Below are positions 31,924 to 40,858 of a DNA stretch of 64,000 nucleotides, piece after piece. This DNA is from JACVRW01 sp963812415. Its GTDB lineage: Bacteria > Actinomycetota > Thermoleophilia > Solirubrobacterales > Thermoleophilaceae. Below the pieces are notes generated by a model. It was not told where the DNA came from. It ran no database searches and saw only the letters and a list, made by a program, of their open reading frames with translations. Every line of letters starts with the position of its first letter. The stretch's first letter is position 1. A program made the translations under genes and the position numbers. The stretch spans positions 62,001 to 126,000 of the forward strand of contig CAWEVH010000040.1 of assembly GCA_963812415.1 (NCBI GenBank). The letters are read 5' to 3'.

Positions 31924-34829
31924 GCGGCCGTCCCCGTCGGCCCCGTTCCCGTGGCCATCAGGCCCCCTCCCGCACCGTCGCCGGCGCATGGTTGGCGCCG
32001 GCCGACCCGCTCGACCTTGACGGCGCAGAACTTGAACTCGGGGATCTTTGCCGTGGGATCGACCTCGTCGATCGTCAGCACGTTGGCCGCCGCCTCGCGG
32101 AAGTGGAACGGAAGGAAGCACGTCCCGGGGTTGTCGCGGTGGGAGGTCAACGCGCGCAGCTCAATGGACCCGCGCCGGCTCGTGAGGCGCACGAAATCGC
32201 CGGACGCGATGCCCATCCGCTCGGCGTCCTCCGGGTTGAGGTATACGTGCGCCTCGGGCTGGATCGCGTCAAGAGCGTAGGAGCGCCGCGTCATCGAGCC
32301 GGTGTGCCAGTGCTCGAGGAGGCGGCCGGTGTTGAGTACGAAGGGGAACTCCTCGTTCGGCAGCTCCTTGGCCGGCAGCCACTCGGCCGGCACCAGGTGC
32401 GCCTTGCCGTCATCGGTTCCGAAGCGCTCGTCGAACAGCACAACCGTCCCATCCTGATGCTCCGGATCCGGGTTGGGATACAGCTTGCCCATCGCGCCGA
32501 GGTTGTCGTAGGACAGCCCGGCGTAGTTGGGCATCACCGACACGAGCTCGTCGAAGATCTCGCTCGCCGACTCGTAGTTCATCTCCAACCCGATGCGATT
32601 CGCGATGTCCTGGATGATGTGCCAGTCCAGCCGCGCCTCGCCGGGTGGATCGAGGACCTTGCGGCCGATCTGGACGCGTCGGTCGGTGTTCGTGTAGGTG
32701 CCCTCCTTCTCCATGTACGACGTGGCGGGGAGGACTACATCGGCGAACTCCGCGGTCTCGGTGAGGAAGATGTCCTGCACCACGAGGAACTCCAGCGCGG
32801 CGAGCGCCTTGCGGACCTTGTTGATATTCGGGTCCGACAGGAACGGGTTCTCGCCCATCATGTACATCCCGCGCACACCGCCCTGCAGCGCGGAGGCGAC
32901 GATCTCGGTGACGGTCAGCCCGCGCTTGGGATCGAGCTCGCGGCCCCACCGCTCCTGGAAGGTCTCGCGGGCCCCCTCCTGGTCCACGGGCAGGTAGTCC
33001 GGGTACATCATCGGGATCAGCCCGGCGTCCGACGCCCCCTGGACGTTGTTCTGGCCGCGCAGCGGGTGCAGGCCGGTGCCCGGCCGGCCAACCTGGCCGG
33101 TGATGGAGCACAGCGCGATCAGGCAGCGCGCGTTGTCGGTGCCGGTCGTGTGCTGCGAGATCCCCATGCCCCAGAAGATGACCGCAGTGTTCGCCTCTCC
33201 CCACAGCCTCGCGACGGTGCGGATGCTCTCGGCCTCGACCCCGCAGATCTGCGCCGCGCGCTCTGGCGGGTACTCCTTGACGGTCCTGGCCAGCTCGCCG
33301 TAGTTCGAGGTCCGCTGGGCGATGAACTCGCGGTCGACCAGGCCGAGGTTGATGATCTCGTGCATCACGCCGTTGTAGAAGGCCACGTCGGTGCCCGGCT
33401 TGATCTGGCAGAAGATGTCGGCGTGGTCGGCGACCCGCTCCCGGCGCGGGTTGACCACGATCAACTTCGTGCCGCGGCGCCTGGCCTGCTTGAAGAACGA
33501 CGAGGCGACCGGGTGGTTGGCCGCGGTGTTCGTTCCGGCCAGGATCGCCACCTCGGCGTTCACGATGTCCCCGTAGGTCGTGGACACCGCGCCGGAGCCA
33601 ACCCCCTCGAACAGGGCCGCCACGCTCGAGGCGTGGCACAGGCGCGTGCAGTGGTCGACGTTGTTGGTACCGAAGCCGGCCCGGATGAGCTTCTGGAACA
33701 GGTAGGCCTCCTCGTTCGAGCACTTGGCGGAGCCGAAGCCGGCGATGGCGCCCGGCCCGTGCTCGGAGTGGATCGCCTTGAGGCGCCCGGCCACGAGGTC
33801 GAGCGCCTCCTCCCACGACGCCTCGCGGAAGTGCGGCAGCACCTCCTCGTAGTCCACCAGCCCGCCCGGCTTGCGCCGCCCCTTGCCCTCACCGCGCACG
33901 TCGCCCGACAGCGGGCCCTTCGGATAGGAGCCCTCGCGCCGGATGAGCGGCACCGTCAGCCGCTGCGGGTTGGAGGCGTAGTCCCACCCGTAGCGGCCCT
34001 TCACGCACAGCCGGCTGTGGTTGCCGGGCTGCTCGCGGCCGTCGGCGAAGGAGATCGCGCCCAGCTCGCGGTCGACGTGGTAGGTGAGCGCGCAGCCCAC
34101 TCCGCAGTACGGGCAGACGGTGTCGATCGAGTCGAGCTCCGAGCGCGGCTTGATCGGCACGTCGTTGATGGGCTTGTTGACCAGCGCCCCGGTCGGGCAG
34201 GCCGCGACGCACTCGCCGCAGGTCACGCACGACGACTCGCCCATCGGGTCGTTGAGGTCGAAGGCGATGCGCGTGCTGTAGCCCTTGCCCGAGCGGCCGA
34301 TCACGTCGTTGGCCTGGATGTCGTCGCACGCCCGCACGCAGCGGTCGCACAGGATGCAGGCGTCGTGGTTGACGGCGATCACCGGGTTCGAGAAGTCCTC
34401 GCCGCGTCCGTGTCCCTGAGGGAGGTCGTCCTGACTGACGCCGTAGCGGTGCACGAGGACGAGCAGCTCGTTGTCCGCCGTGGAGGTCTCCTTGGGGTCC
34501 TCCTCGGGCGGGGGCTGGTCGACGAGGAGCAGCCGCGTGAGCATTGCGCGCTGGTGCTCGACCTGCTCGGTGGCGGTCTTCACCTCCATGCCGTCCTCGC
34601 ATGGCCGCACGCACGCCGGGGCCAGTACGCGGGCGCCGATGTCGACCACGCACACGCGGCACACGCCGACCGGGTCGTACCGCTCGTCGTGGCAGAGCAC
34701 GGGAATCTCGATGCCGTTGTCCTTCGCCGCCTCCCAGATCGTCGTGCCCTCGGCGACGGTGACCTCGCGACCGTCGATCGTCAGGGTCACGGTCCGCGGC
34801 TCAGTGGATGCCGGGCTGGTGATCGCCAC
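31791..34829 (-). CDS. fdhA: NAD-dependent formate dehydrogenase, molybdo-bis-MGD alpha subunit
   Basis: A catalytic subunit of about 950 residues plus a run-on tail. The N-terminal NuoG-like [2Fe-2S] domain has Cys46, Cys57, Cys60 and Cys73; two ferredoxin [4Fe-4S] clusters follow (CILCDRCVRACDD and CVTCGECVAACPTGA), then CPYCGVGC and the molybdopterin domain. The Mo-ligand Cys lies in NVDHCTRLCHASS, with no selenocysteine codon. It oxidises formate to CO2 and passes electrons to the FdsB-like partner. After EFKFCAVKVERVG the frame turns Arg-rich and runs 200 nt into the next gene. A one-base correction would end it at TGA near 31958, overlapping an ATG. Confidence 0.92.
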   Translation of the reverse strand: MAITSPASTEPRTVTLTIDGREVTVAEGTTIWEAAKDNGIEIPVLCHDERYDPVGVCRVCVVDIGARVLAPACVRPCEDGMEVKTATEQVEHQRAMLTRLLLVDQPPPEEDPKETSTADNELLVLVHRYGVSQDDLPQGHGRGEDFSNPVIAVNHDACILCDRCVRACDDIQANDVIGRSGKGYSTRIAFDLNDPMGESSCVTCGECVAACPTGALVNKPINDVPIKPRSELDSIDTVCPYCGVGCALTYHVDRELGAISFADGREQPGNHSRLCVKGRYGWDYASNPQRLTVPLIRREGSYPKGPLSGDVRGEGKGRRKPGGLVDYEEVLPHFREASWEEALDLVAGRLKAIHSEHGPGAIAGFGSAKCSNEEAYLFQKLIRAGFGTNNVDHCTRLCHASSVAALFEGVGSGAVSTTYGDIVNAEVAILAGTNTAANHPVASSFFKQARRRGTKLIVVNPRRERVADHADIFCQIKPGTDVAFYNGVMHEIINLGLVDREFIAQRTSNYGELARTVKEYPPERAAQICGVEAESIRTVARLWGEANTAVIFWGMGISQHTTGTDNARCLIALCSITGQVGRPGTGLHPLRGQNNVQGASDAGLIPMMYPDYLPVDQEGARETFQERWGRELDPKRGLTVTEIVASALQGGVRGMYMMGENPFLSDPNINKVRKALAALEFLVVQDIFLTETAEFADVVLPATSYMEKEGTYTNTDRRVQIGRKVLDPPGEARLDWHIIQDIANRIGLEMNYESASEIFDELVSVMPNYAGLSYDNLGAMGKLYPNPDPEHQDGTVVLFDERFGTDDGKAHLVPAEWLPAKELPNEEFPFVLNTGRLLEHWHTGSMTRRSYALDAIQPEAHVYLNPEDAERMGIASGDFVRLTSRRGSIELRALTSHRDNPGTCFLPFHFREAAANVLTIDEVDPTAKIPEFKFCAVKVERVGRRQPCAGDGAGGGLMATGTGPTGTAAWACACSLARRARRPAPGSSPAPASFPRWSRSSASTAGCRARSW

Positions 34830-34929
34830 GATCGGTCACATTCTCCTCAGATGGGGGGCAACATACACGCACCTACCCAGTACCCCTTCCCCGCCATCGT
34901 TAGCACCGAAATCGCCGGCCTACCTCGTC

Positions 34930-35616
34930 CTACGGTGCTGCCGCTGCGTGATCCAGTGCCCCCGAGAGCGCTTCGTCGCCCTGGTCGACAAGCGCGCTGA
35001 CGGAGTCGCGGACAGATCGCTTGTGCAGCAGCGCGAGCCTGGACGCCCGCTCGGCGTCGTGGTCGCGGAGCGCGGCCATGATGCCCTCGTGCTCGCGCTG
35101 TGAGATGCCGAGTCGCTCGGGGACCATGCGGAACACCCGCTGGAAGCCGGAATGGCGCTGCCAGATGTCCATCGTCAGCTCGCGCAGCATGTCGTTGCCG
35201 CAGCTGGCGACGATCGTGCGATGGAACTCGAGATTGAGGTCGGAGAACCGCGGGCCGTCCTGTGCATCGACGGCCGCCCTCATCTCGATCATGAGCCGGT
35301 CGAGCTGGGCCAGCTCGGCATCGGTGATCCGTTCGGCGGCGAGCCCTGTCGCGATGCTCTCCAGGTGCGAGCGGATGAAGTAGGTCTCCTCGACCTCCTT
35401 GGCCGTGAGCGTGGTGACCGTCGCCCCGCGATACGGAGCGGTGTCGACCAGGCCGTCTCGTTCGAGCATGCGCAGCGCCTCGCGCACGGGGATGTCGCTG
35501 GCCTCGTACTGGTTCGCGACCTCGCGCATCACCAGGCGCGTGCCGGGGGCGATGTCGTTGCACAGGATCCGCTCCCGTAGGGCGGCGTAGATCGCGTGCG
35601 ACTTCAGATTGCTCAT
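34930..35616 (-). CDS. GntR family (FadR/FCD type) regulator
   Basis: A 228-residue regulator. The N-terminal winged helix has REVANQYEASDIPVREALRM and the wing GATVTTLTAKEVEE; the C-terminal FCD domain has the metal/ligand pattern LNLEFHRTIVASCGN and REHEGIMAAL. It starts at ATG 35616, immediately beside a perfect 19-bp palindrome, and is divergent from an ABC transporter operon. It very likely controls both itself and the transporter in response to a small carboxylate. Confidence 0.9.
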   Translation of the reverse strand: MSNLKSHAIYAALRERILCNDIAPGTRLVMREVANQYEASDIPVREALRMLERDGLVDTAPYRGATVTTLTAKEVEETYFIRSHLESIATGLAAERITDAELAQLDRLMIEMRAAVDAQDGPRFSDLNLEFHRTIVASCGNDMLRELTMDIWQRHSGFQRVFRMVPERLGISQREHEGIMAALRDHDAERASRLALLHKRSVRDSVSALVDQGDEALSGALDHAAAAP

Positions 35617-35628
35617 GGCACGAGGGTA

Positions 35629-35647
35629 GAACATATCTGATATGTTC
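35629..35647. promoter_or_regulatory. GntR operator (perfect palindrome)
   Basis: GAACATATC-T-GATATGTTC has perfect 9-bp arms and lies 13 bp upstream of the GntR start and 54 bp from the ABC transporter start. It is the only strongly AT-rich stretch nearby. Confidence 0.75.
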
Positions 35648-35700
35648 GCCCGCTTCCCGGGTATGGAACGGGATGAGCGGAGTATGGGACGGAGGAGCGG

Positions 35701-36708
35701 ATGAAAAGGCTGGTTGCACTCGTTGCGATCCTGGCGCTGCTACTGACGGCGTGCGGTGACGATGACGACTCGGGCGGAGGCTCGGAAGGCGGCGGCAGCA
35801 TCCGGGTGGCTCTCGGCGACATCGAGTCGGTGGAGACGCTCGCTCTCTTCATCGCCATGGAGCGGGTCCGCAAGCGGGGCACCGACGTCGAGCTCATCGA
35901 GCTCGCCGACGAGGACCTCGCCAACCAGGCCGTGGTCGGCGGGCAGGCGGATGTGGGGCTCGGCGCGCCGTATGGCCTGATCCAGGGCTCCGGGGCTCCG
36001 CTGCGGATCGTCTGCCAGCTCCAGCGCATTCGCTTCTACCCCGTGGTCGACAAGGCCGCCTACCCCGACTGGCAGTCGCTGGACGGCGAGACCTTCGCCG
36101 TGCACTCCCGAGGCTCGACGTCCGAGGCGCTCGCCCGGATCATCGAGGAGGAGGAGGGCATCGAGTTCGGCGAGATCAGCTACGTGCCGGGCGCCGAGGT
36201 GCGCGCGACAGCGCTGCTGCGCGGCAACCTCAAGGCCGCCATGCTCGACATACCGACCAAGAACTTCGTCATGTCCGAGGCGCCGGGCAAGTTCCACTCG
36301 CTCCCGACGCCCGAGTCGGAAGCGAGCGACGAGGTGCTGTTCGGCAACACGGCGTGGATGGAGGAGAACCAGGAGTCCCTCCAGGTACTGCTCGAGGAGG
36401 TCCTCACGGTCTGGCAATCCATGGTCGAGAACCCCGAGTTCGTCGTGGAGGAGAGGGAGCGGCTCGGGCTGCTGCCCGACCTGCCGGCCGAGCTCGAGAA
36501 GGAGCTGCTGCCCTACTACGAGCAGGCTGCCGAGGAGGGTCTGTTCACCGAGGACTGCGGCGGCGAGCCGGCCGCCAAGGAGGACTTCGCGTTCTACGGG
36601 GAGGCCGGCCAGCTCGAGGGTGACCCCGCGGACCTCGCGGTCGAGGACTTCTGGACCCTCGAGCCGTCCGAGAGCGCCCTGAGCTCGGTCGAGGAATCGG
36701 GCAACTGA
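35701..36708 (+). CDS. ABC transporter substrate-binding lipoprotein (SsuA/TauA/NMT1-like)
   Basis: A 335-residue extracytoplasmic solute receptor. A lipobox LLTAC (Cys18) follows a signal peptide, then an acidic linker DDDDSGGG. The mature protein has the NMT1/SsuA-like pattern QAVVGGQADVGLGAPYGLIQ and FAVHSRGSTSEALARIIEEE. This family binds sulfonates, nitrate, pyrimidine precursors or small carboxylates. First gene of the four- or five-gene operon under the GntR palindrome. The ligand is unknown; genes nearby suggest a small organic acid. Confidence 0.88.
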   Translation: MKRLVALVAILALLLTACGDDDDSGGGSEGGGSIRVALGDIESVETLALFIAMERVRKRGTDVELIELADEDLANQAVVGGQADVGLGAPYGLIQGSGAPLRIVCQLQRIRFYPVVDKAAYPDWQSLDGETFAVHSRGSTSEALARIIEEEEGIEFGEISYVPGAEVRATALLRGNLKAAMLDIPTKNFVMSEAPGKFHSLPTPESEASDEVLFGNTAWMEENQESLQVLLEEVLTVWQSMVENPEFVVEERERLGLLPDLPAELEKELLPYYEQAAEEGLFTEDCGGEPAAKEDFAFYGEAGQLEGDPADLAVEDFWTLEPSESALSSVEESGN

Positions 36709-36710
36709 CG

Positions 36711-37520
36711 GTGGCCGCTGCCGCTGGGATCCGCGCCGGCCGCACGGCGTCCCGCCGAGCGGTGGCTGGGGTGAGCAGCCCCTGGGTGCTGCGTGCCGCA
36801 TCGATCCTGTTCGTGCTCGGACTGTGGCAGTGGGCCGGCAGCATCCCGGTGAACATCGCCTTTCCCACGTTCACCGCGACGCTCGCTGCGTTCTGGGAGA
36901 TGCTGGTCGACGGCACGTTCGCCTCGGCCTACGCCGAGACCGCCGGACCCTTGATCGTCGGCTTGCTCCTCACCGCCGTCGGCGGCGTGTTCGCCGGCCT
37001 CGTGATGGGCCTCTCCCCGCGGGCCGAGTGGCTGGGACTGCCCGTGTTCATCGTGTTGCAGGCCTCGCCGTCGGTGGCGATCGTCCCGCTGATCACGTTC
37101 ATCTACGGCATCGGGTTCACCGCCAAGGTGTTCGCGGTGGTGCTGCTGAGCGCACCCGTGATCGTGCTCAACTCCTACCGCGGCATCTCCAACACCCCGC
37201 GCTCGCTGCTCGAGATGAGCGACGCCTTCCTGGCGAGCCGCTGGCAGCAGATCTGGAAGGTGATCATCCCGGCAGGCAGCGGCCTGATCTTCGCCGGGCT
37301 GCGACTCGGCGTCGCCCAGGGCTTCACCGGCGCCATCCTCGCCGAGCTCCTCATCACCCCGACCGGCGTCGGCGACCTGATCACCTTCTACCGGTCGAGC
37401 GCCGACTACCCCGAGATGTTCGCGGCCATCCTGTCCATCATCCTGGTCGCGAGCGTCAGCGTGACGCTGCTTCAGAACCTGGAGCGGCGCCTCTTCCGAC
37501 CCGAGTTGAGGGCGGCATGA
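36711..37520 (+). CDS. ABC transporter permease (SsuC/TauC-like)
   Basis: A 269-residue integral membrane protein with six hydrophobic helices and a cytoplasmic loop that contacts the ATPase (ISNTPRSLLEMSDAFLASRW, the EAA-type motif region). GTG start 2 nt after the receptor gene; it overlaps the ATPase start as ATGA. It pairs with the second permease at 38340 to form the channel. Confidence 0.88.
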   Translation: MAAAAGIRAGRTASRRAVAGVSSPWVLRAASILFVLGLWQWAGSIPVNIAFPTFTATLAAFWEMLVDGTFASAYAETAGPLIVGLLLTAVGGVFAGLVMGLSPRAEWLGLPVFIVLQASPSVAIVPLITFIYGIGFTAKVFAVVLLSAPVIVLNSYRGISNTPRSLLEMSDAFLASRWQQIWKVIIPAGSGLIFAGLRLGVAQGFTGAILAELLITPTGVGDLITFYRSSADYPEMFAAILSIILVASVSVTLLQNLERRLFRPELRAA

Positions 37521-38338
37521 CCGACGGCGCGGGCATCACCTCGGAGGCCGGTGTGGCCGCCCCGGTGGAGGATGGCCGGGAGCCCGCCGTCCGCATCGTC
37601 GATCTCACCAAGGAGTTCTCCGGCGGCGTCCGCGCCCTTGGTGGCCTCACCTTCGACGTGCCCAAGGGCGAGCTCACCAGCATCATCGGCCCCAGCGGGT
37701 GCGGCAAGACCACCACGCTGAAGATCGTCGCGGGACTGGTGGACGCCACGTCCGGCCGGGTGGAGGTGGACGGCGCCCCCGTCACAGGGCCCGGGCCGGA
37801 GCGGGCGTTCGTATTCCAGGACTTCGCCCTGATGCCCTGGGCGACGGTGCTGCGCAACGTCGCCTTCGGCTTGGAGCTGCGCGGGCTGCCCCGCAAGGAG
37901 CGCGAGGAGACCGCGCGCGCGTACGTCGACAAGGTGGGGCTGTCGGGCTTCGAGGACTCCTACCCCCACCAGCTCTCCGGCGGGATGCGGCAGCGAGTCG
38001 GCCTCGCCCGCGCCCTCGCGGTGAACGCCGACATCCTGCTGATGGACGAGCCCTTCGCGTCGGTCGACGAGCAGATCCGCCGCGAGTTCCAGGACGACCT
38101 GCTGCGGCTGCTCAGCGACGAGAGCAAGACCGTGATCTTCGTGACCCATTCGATCGAGGAGGCCGTCTATGTCTCCGACCAGGTCGTCATCTTGACCCGG
38201 GGCCCGTCGCGCGTGTCGAAGGTGGTCCGCCCGGGGATCGACCGCAGCGGCGGCTCCGACGAAATCCGGCGCGACCCCGCCTACCTCGACTGGGTCGAGC
38301 AGATCTGGCACGAGCTCCGCGGCTATCTGGAGAGGTGA
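37517..38338 (+). CDS. ABC transporter ATP-binding protein (SsuB/TauB-like)
   Basis: A 273-residue ATPase with Walker A GPSGCGKTT, Q-loop FVFQDFALMPW, signature LSGGMRQRVGLARALA, Walker B ILLMDEPFASVD and H-loop VTHSIEEA. The FALMPW segment is typical of nitrate/sulfonate/taurine importers. An N-terminal extension of about 25 residues precedes the domain. It is translationally coupled to the permease before it. Confidence 0.93.
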   Translation: MTDGAGITSEAGVAAPVEDGREPAVRIVDLTKEFSGGVRALGGLTFDVPKGELTSIIGPSGCGKTTTLKIVAGLVDATSGRVEVDGAPVTGPGPERAFVFQDFALMPWATVLRNVAFGLELRGLPRKEREETARAYVDKVGLSGFEDSYPHQLSGGMRQRVGLARALAVNADILLMDEPFASVDEQIRREFQDDLLRLLSDESKTVIFVTHSIEEAVYVSDQVVILTRGPSRVSKVVRPGIDRSGGSDEIRRDPAYLDWVEQIWHELRGYLER

Positions 38339-38339
38339 C

Positions 38340-39092
38340 ATGGAGCTGCGCGGTCACCGGATTCCGATGGCGTTCTCGCTGCTGGTGTGGTTCGCCATCT
38401 GGGAGGTCGTCGGGCAGCTCGAGCTGGTGTCGCTCCTGCCGCCGTTCAGCGAGGTCATCGCCGCCTTCCCCGAGGTCGTCTCGTCCTCGACGTTCGCCGA
38501 CGCCGCGAGGATCACGCTCGAGGCGTTCTTCATCGGGATGGGGATCTCCTTCGCCGTGGGCATCGGCGTCGGCATCCTGATGGGCACCAGCCGCGCGGTC
38601 GGCTCGGTGATGGGGATGTGGGTGAACATCTTCGAGAGCTCGCCGCTGACCGCCGTGGTGCCCGCGCTGATGGCTCTGCTCGGCTTCGGGCTGGAGACCA
38701 TGATCGTGACCGTGGTCCTGTTCTCGGTCTGGGTGATCGCGCTCGACACCCAGGTCGGCGTGGAGCGGGTCAACCCCTCGCTGGTAGAGATGGGGCGGTC
38801 CTTCGGAGCGACGAAGCGGGTGCTGTACTCCCAGATCGTCCTGCGGGCGGCGCTGCCCGAGCTGCTTGCCGGCATCCGCCTGGGGGTGATCCGCGGGCTG
38901 AAGGGCGTCGTCATCGGCCAGCTGCTGATCGCCGTGCTCGGGGTCGGCTACCTGTTCGAGCTGTACTCCCGGAACTTCCTGATGCCGGAGTTCTGGGCGC
39001 TGCTCATCATCCTGTTCTCCTTTGCCTTCCTGGCCTCGGAGGTGGTCGCCTACTTCGAACGAAAGGTGGCGTTCTATGCAGCCAGCCGTTGA
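38340..39092 (+). CDS. ABC transporter permease, second subunit
   Basis: A 250-residue membrane protein, homologous in layout to the first permease. The EAA-type loop is VEMGRSFGATKRVLYSQIVL. It begins 1 nt after the ATPase stop and overlaps the FAH-type gene by 17 nt. Two different permeases in one SsuABC-type operon imply a heterodimeric channel. Confidence 0.88.
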   Translation: MELRGHRIPMAFSLLVWFAIWEVVGQLELVSLLPPFSEVIAAFPEVVSSSTFADAARITLEAFFIGMGISFAVGIGVGILMGTSRAVGSVMGMWVNIFESSPLTAVVPALMALLGFGLETMIVTVVLFSVWVIALDTQVGVERVNPSLVEMGRSFGATKRVLYSQIVLRAALPELLAGIRLGVIRGLKGVVIGQLLIAVLGVGYLFELYSRNFLMPEFWALLIILFSFAFLASEVVAYFERKVAFYAASR

Positions 39093-39925
39093 CCGGTCGG
39101 CCGCCACTGCAATCGCGCCGCCGGACATCACCACCGTCGCGGTGGCCGGCATGGATGCCGTCTTCCCCGTCGCCCGGGTGTTCTGCGTCGGGCGCAACTA
39201 CGCCGAGCACGCGGTCGAGATGGGGCACGACCCGAACCGCGAGCCCCCGTTCTTCTTCATGAAGCCGGCCGACGCGGTCGTGCCGCCGGGCAGGCTGCCG
39301 TTCCCCACCCGGACGCAGGACCTTCATCACGAGATCGAGCTCGTGGTCGCGCTCGCAGCAGGGCGGCCGCGACATCCCCGTCGACGAGGCCCTCGACCAC
39401 GTCTTCGGCTACGCCGTGGGGCTCGACATGACGCGCCGCGACCTCCAGGCGGAGGCGAAGAAGATGGGTCGCCCGTGGGACATGGCCAAGGGCTTCGACC
39501 AGTCCGCGCCCACGGGCCAGATCCGCGCCGTCGAGGACATCGGCCATCCCACCAAGGGGGCCGTGTGGCTTCGGGTCAACGGGGAGCCGCGTCAGGAGGG
39601 CGACCTCGACCAGCAGATCTGGAAGGTGCCCGAGACGATCAGCTTCCTCAGCACGCTCGTCTCGCTGCGTCCCGGCGACCTCATCATGACCGGGACGCCC
39701 AAGGGGGTCGGCCGGGTCGAGCCGGGCGACCGTCTCGAGGGTCAGATCGACGGTGTGGGCGCTCTGAGCGTCAGCTACGGCGCCTATAAACGGGATCGCT
39801 CCGGCGCGGGCCGAGCCCGCGCCCTCGCGCGAAGCGCACCACCGAGCGTCGATAGAATTGCCTGTGGGGACTGGCCCGAGCCCGCCTCTCGGAGGCGGTG
39901 CCGGTCCGTCTTCTCTACTCACTGA
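39076..39925 (+). pseudogene. fumarylacetoacetate hydrolase family protein, frameshifted
   Basis: The 5' part (from ATG 39076) carries VFCVGRNYAEHAVEMGHDPN, FFFMKPADAVVPPG and the metal motif HHEIELVVAL. The 3' part, in the next frame, carries VGLDMTRRDLQAEAKKMGRP, AKGFDQSAP and LIMTGTPKGVG. One extra G in the GGG at 39361-39363 separates them; without it the product is a normal FAH-fold enzyme of about 240 residues. Relatives include fumarylpyruvate hydrolase and acylpyruvase/oxaloacetate decarboxylase (FAHD1). Co-transcribed with the ABC importer, it probably acts on the imported acid. Confidence 0.8.
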
Positions 39926-39948
39926 ACCCGTTCCACAGGACACGACTC

Positions 39949-40071
39949 ATGAACAACCAGAATCGTCCCAACGCTCCGATGTCAGGCGGCCCGAAGGGGG
40001 CGCTGTCATCCCGCGGCGCCGAGACGGCCTCGCAGGCGCTGAAGCGCCTCTGGCGAGCCGTTCGCCGCTAA
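39949..40071 (+). CDS. possible 40-residue basic peptide
   Basis: ATG 39949 to TAA 40071 encodes MNNQNRPNAPMSGGPKGALS ... QALKRLWRAVRR. A -10-like TAGAAT lies at 39853 and a small GC hairpin (CCGCCTC/GAGGCGG) is in the leader. The ending resembles the N-terminal amphipathic region of ABC exporters, so it may be a truncated gene start rather than a free peptide. Ribosome site weak (GGA). Confidence 0.35.
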   Translation: MNNQNRPNAPMSGGPKGALSSRGAETASQALKRLWRAVRR

Positions 40072-40108
40072 GCGAAGCAACGCGGCATCCAACTGCGCTG
40101 ACTCCCTA

Positions 40109-40834
40109 CTAGGCGGTCAGCGCAGTTACCGCGCCGGCGAGGAACACGATCGCGAGCGTGAGCCGCCGGAAGACGGTTTCGGGCATGCTCGGCCCGATCG
40201 TGGTGCCGGCCCAGTTGCCGAGCAACGATCCGGGCAGCCACAGCAGGAAAGCCGGATACAGGGCATCGGTCTCGAGCCCTCCCGCGACGAGCAGAACGGC
40301 CAGGCCAAGCGCGTTCGACGCCACGAAGTAGAGGGCGAGATCCGCGAGAACGCTGCGCGGCGCCGCCTTGTCCCGCGCGAGCAGGAGTACGGGACCCAAC
40401 CCGTTGAGTGACGTCGCCGCGCCCAGGAAGCCGCCGGCGAACCCGGCTGCGACCGCCGCTCCGGGCCTCTCCCTGGGGGGCGGCGCGTTCACCGCTCGCC
40501 AGAGCAGGACGGCCGCGACCATCACAACCAGTCCCGCGCCGAGCTTGACCGTCGAAACGTCCACGGTCGTCAGCACCAGGGCCCCCAGCCAGAGCCCGGG
40601 GATGCTGCCGGCGATGAGGCTGGCGGCGCGGCCCGGCCTCGCGTCGGACCGGAACCGGTACGCCACCGAGATGCGTGTGACGCAGGCCAGCGCGAGGTTG
40701 GCGGTCACGACGAACGGCAAGGCGAAGCCAAGCAGCAACAGCAGCGGCGTGGCGACGAGCGAGTAGCCGAAGCCGGTTACGCCCCCGAGAAACGAAGCCG
40801 CGGCAACGACGAGAGCGCCCGCGAGCAGCTCCAT
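40109..40834 (-). CDS. TauE/SafE family anion permease
   Basis: A 241-residue protein with about eight hydrophobic helices and the duplicated family motif (AAASFLGGVTGFGYSLVATP and FAGGFLGAATSLNG). TauE/SafE proteins export sulfite, sulfoacetate or other small organic anions. It is the last gene of the long minus-strand run, 24 nt after sucD, so transport of a substrate or product of that pathway is likely. Confidence 0.88.
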   Translation of the reverse strand: MELLAGALVVAAASFLGGVTGFGYSLVATPLLLLLGFALPFVVTANLALACVTRISVAYRFRSDARPGRAASLIAGSIPGLWLGALVLTTVDVSTVKLGAGLVVMVAAVLLWRAVNAPPPRERPGAAVAAGFAGGFLGAATSLNGLGPVLLLARDKAAPRSVLADLALYFVASNALGLAVLLVAGGLETDALYPAFLLWLPGSLLGNWAGTTIGPSMPETVFRRLTLAIVFLAGAVTALTA

Positions 40835-40858
40835 CGCTCAGGCGGGCAGGCGCTCCGC

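Noticed and set aside
31992..35000. A 1002-codon plus-strand frame opposite formate dehydrogenase
   Set aside because: Arg/His/Val/Leu-rich composition typical of antisense frames; the other strand has every Fe-S and molybdopterin motif.
37456..38341. Minus-strand frames under the ABC transporter
   Set aside because: Shadow frames; the plus strand carries the full ATPase motif set.
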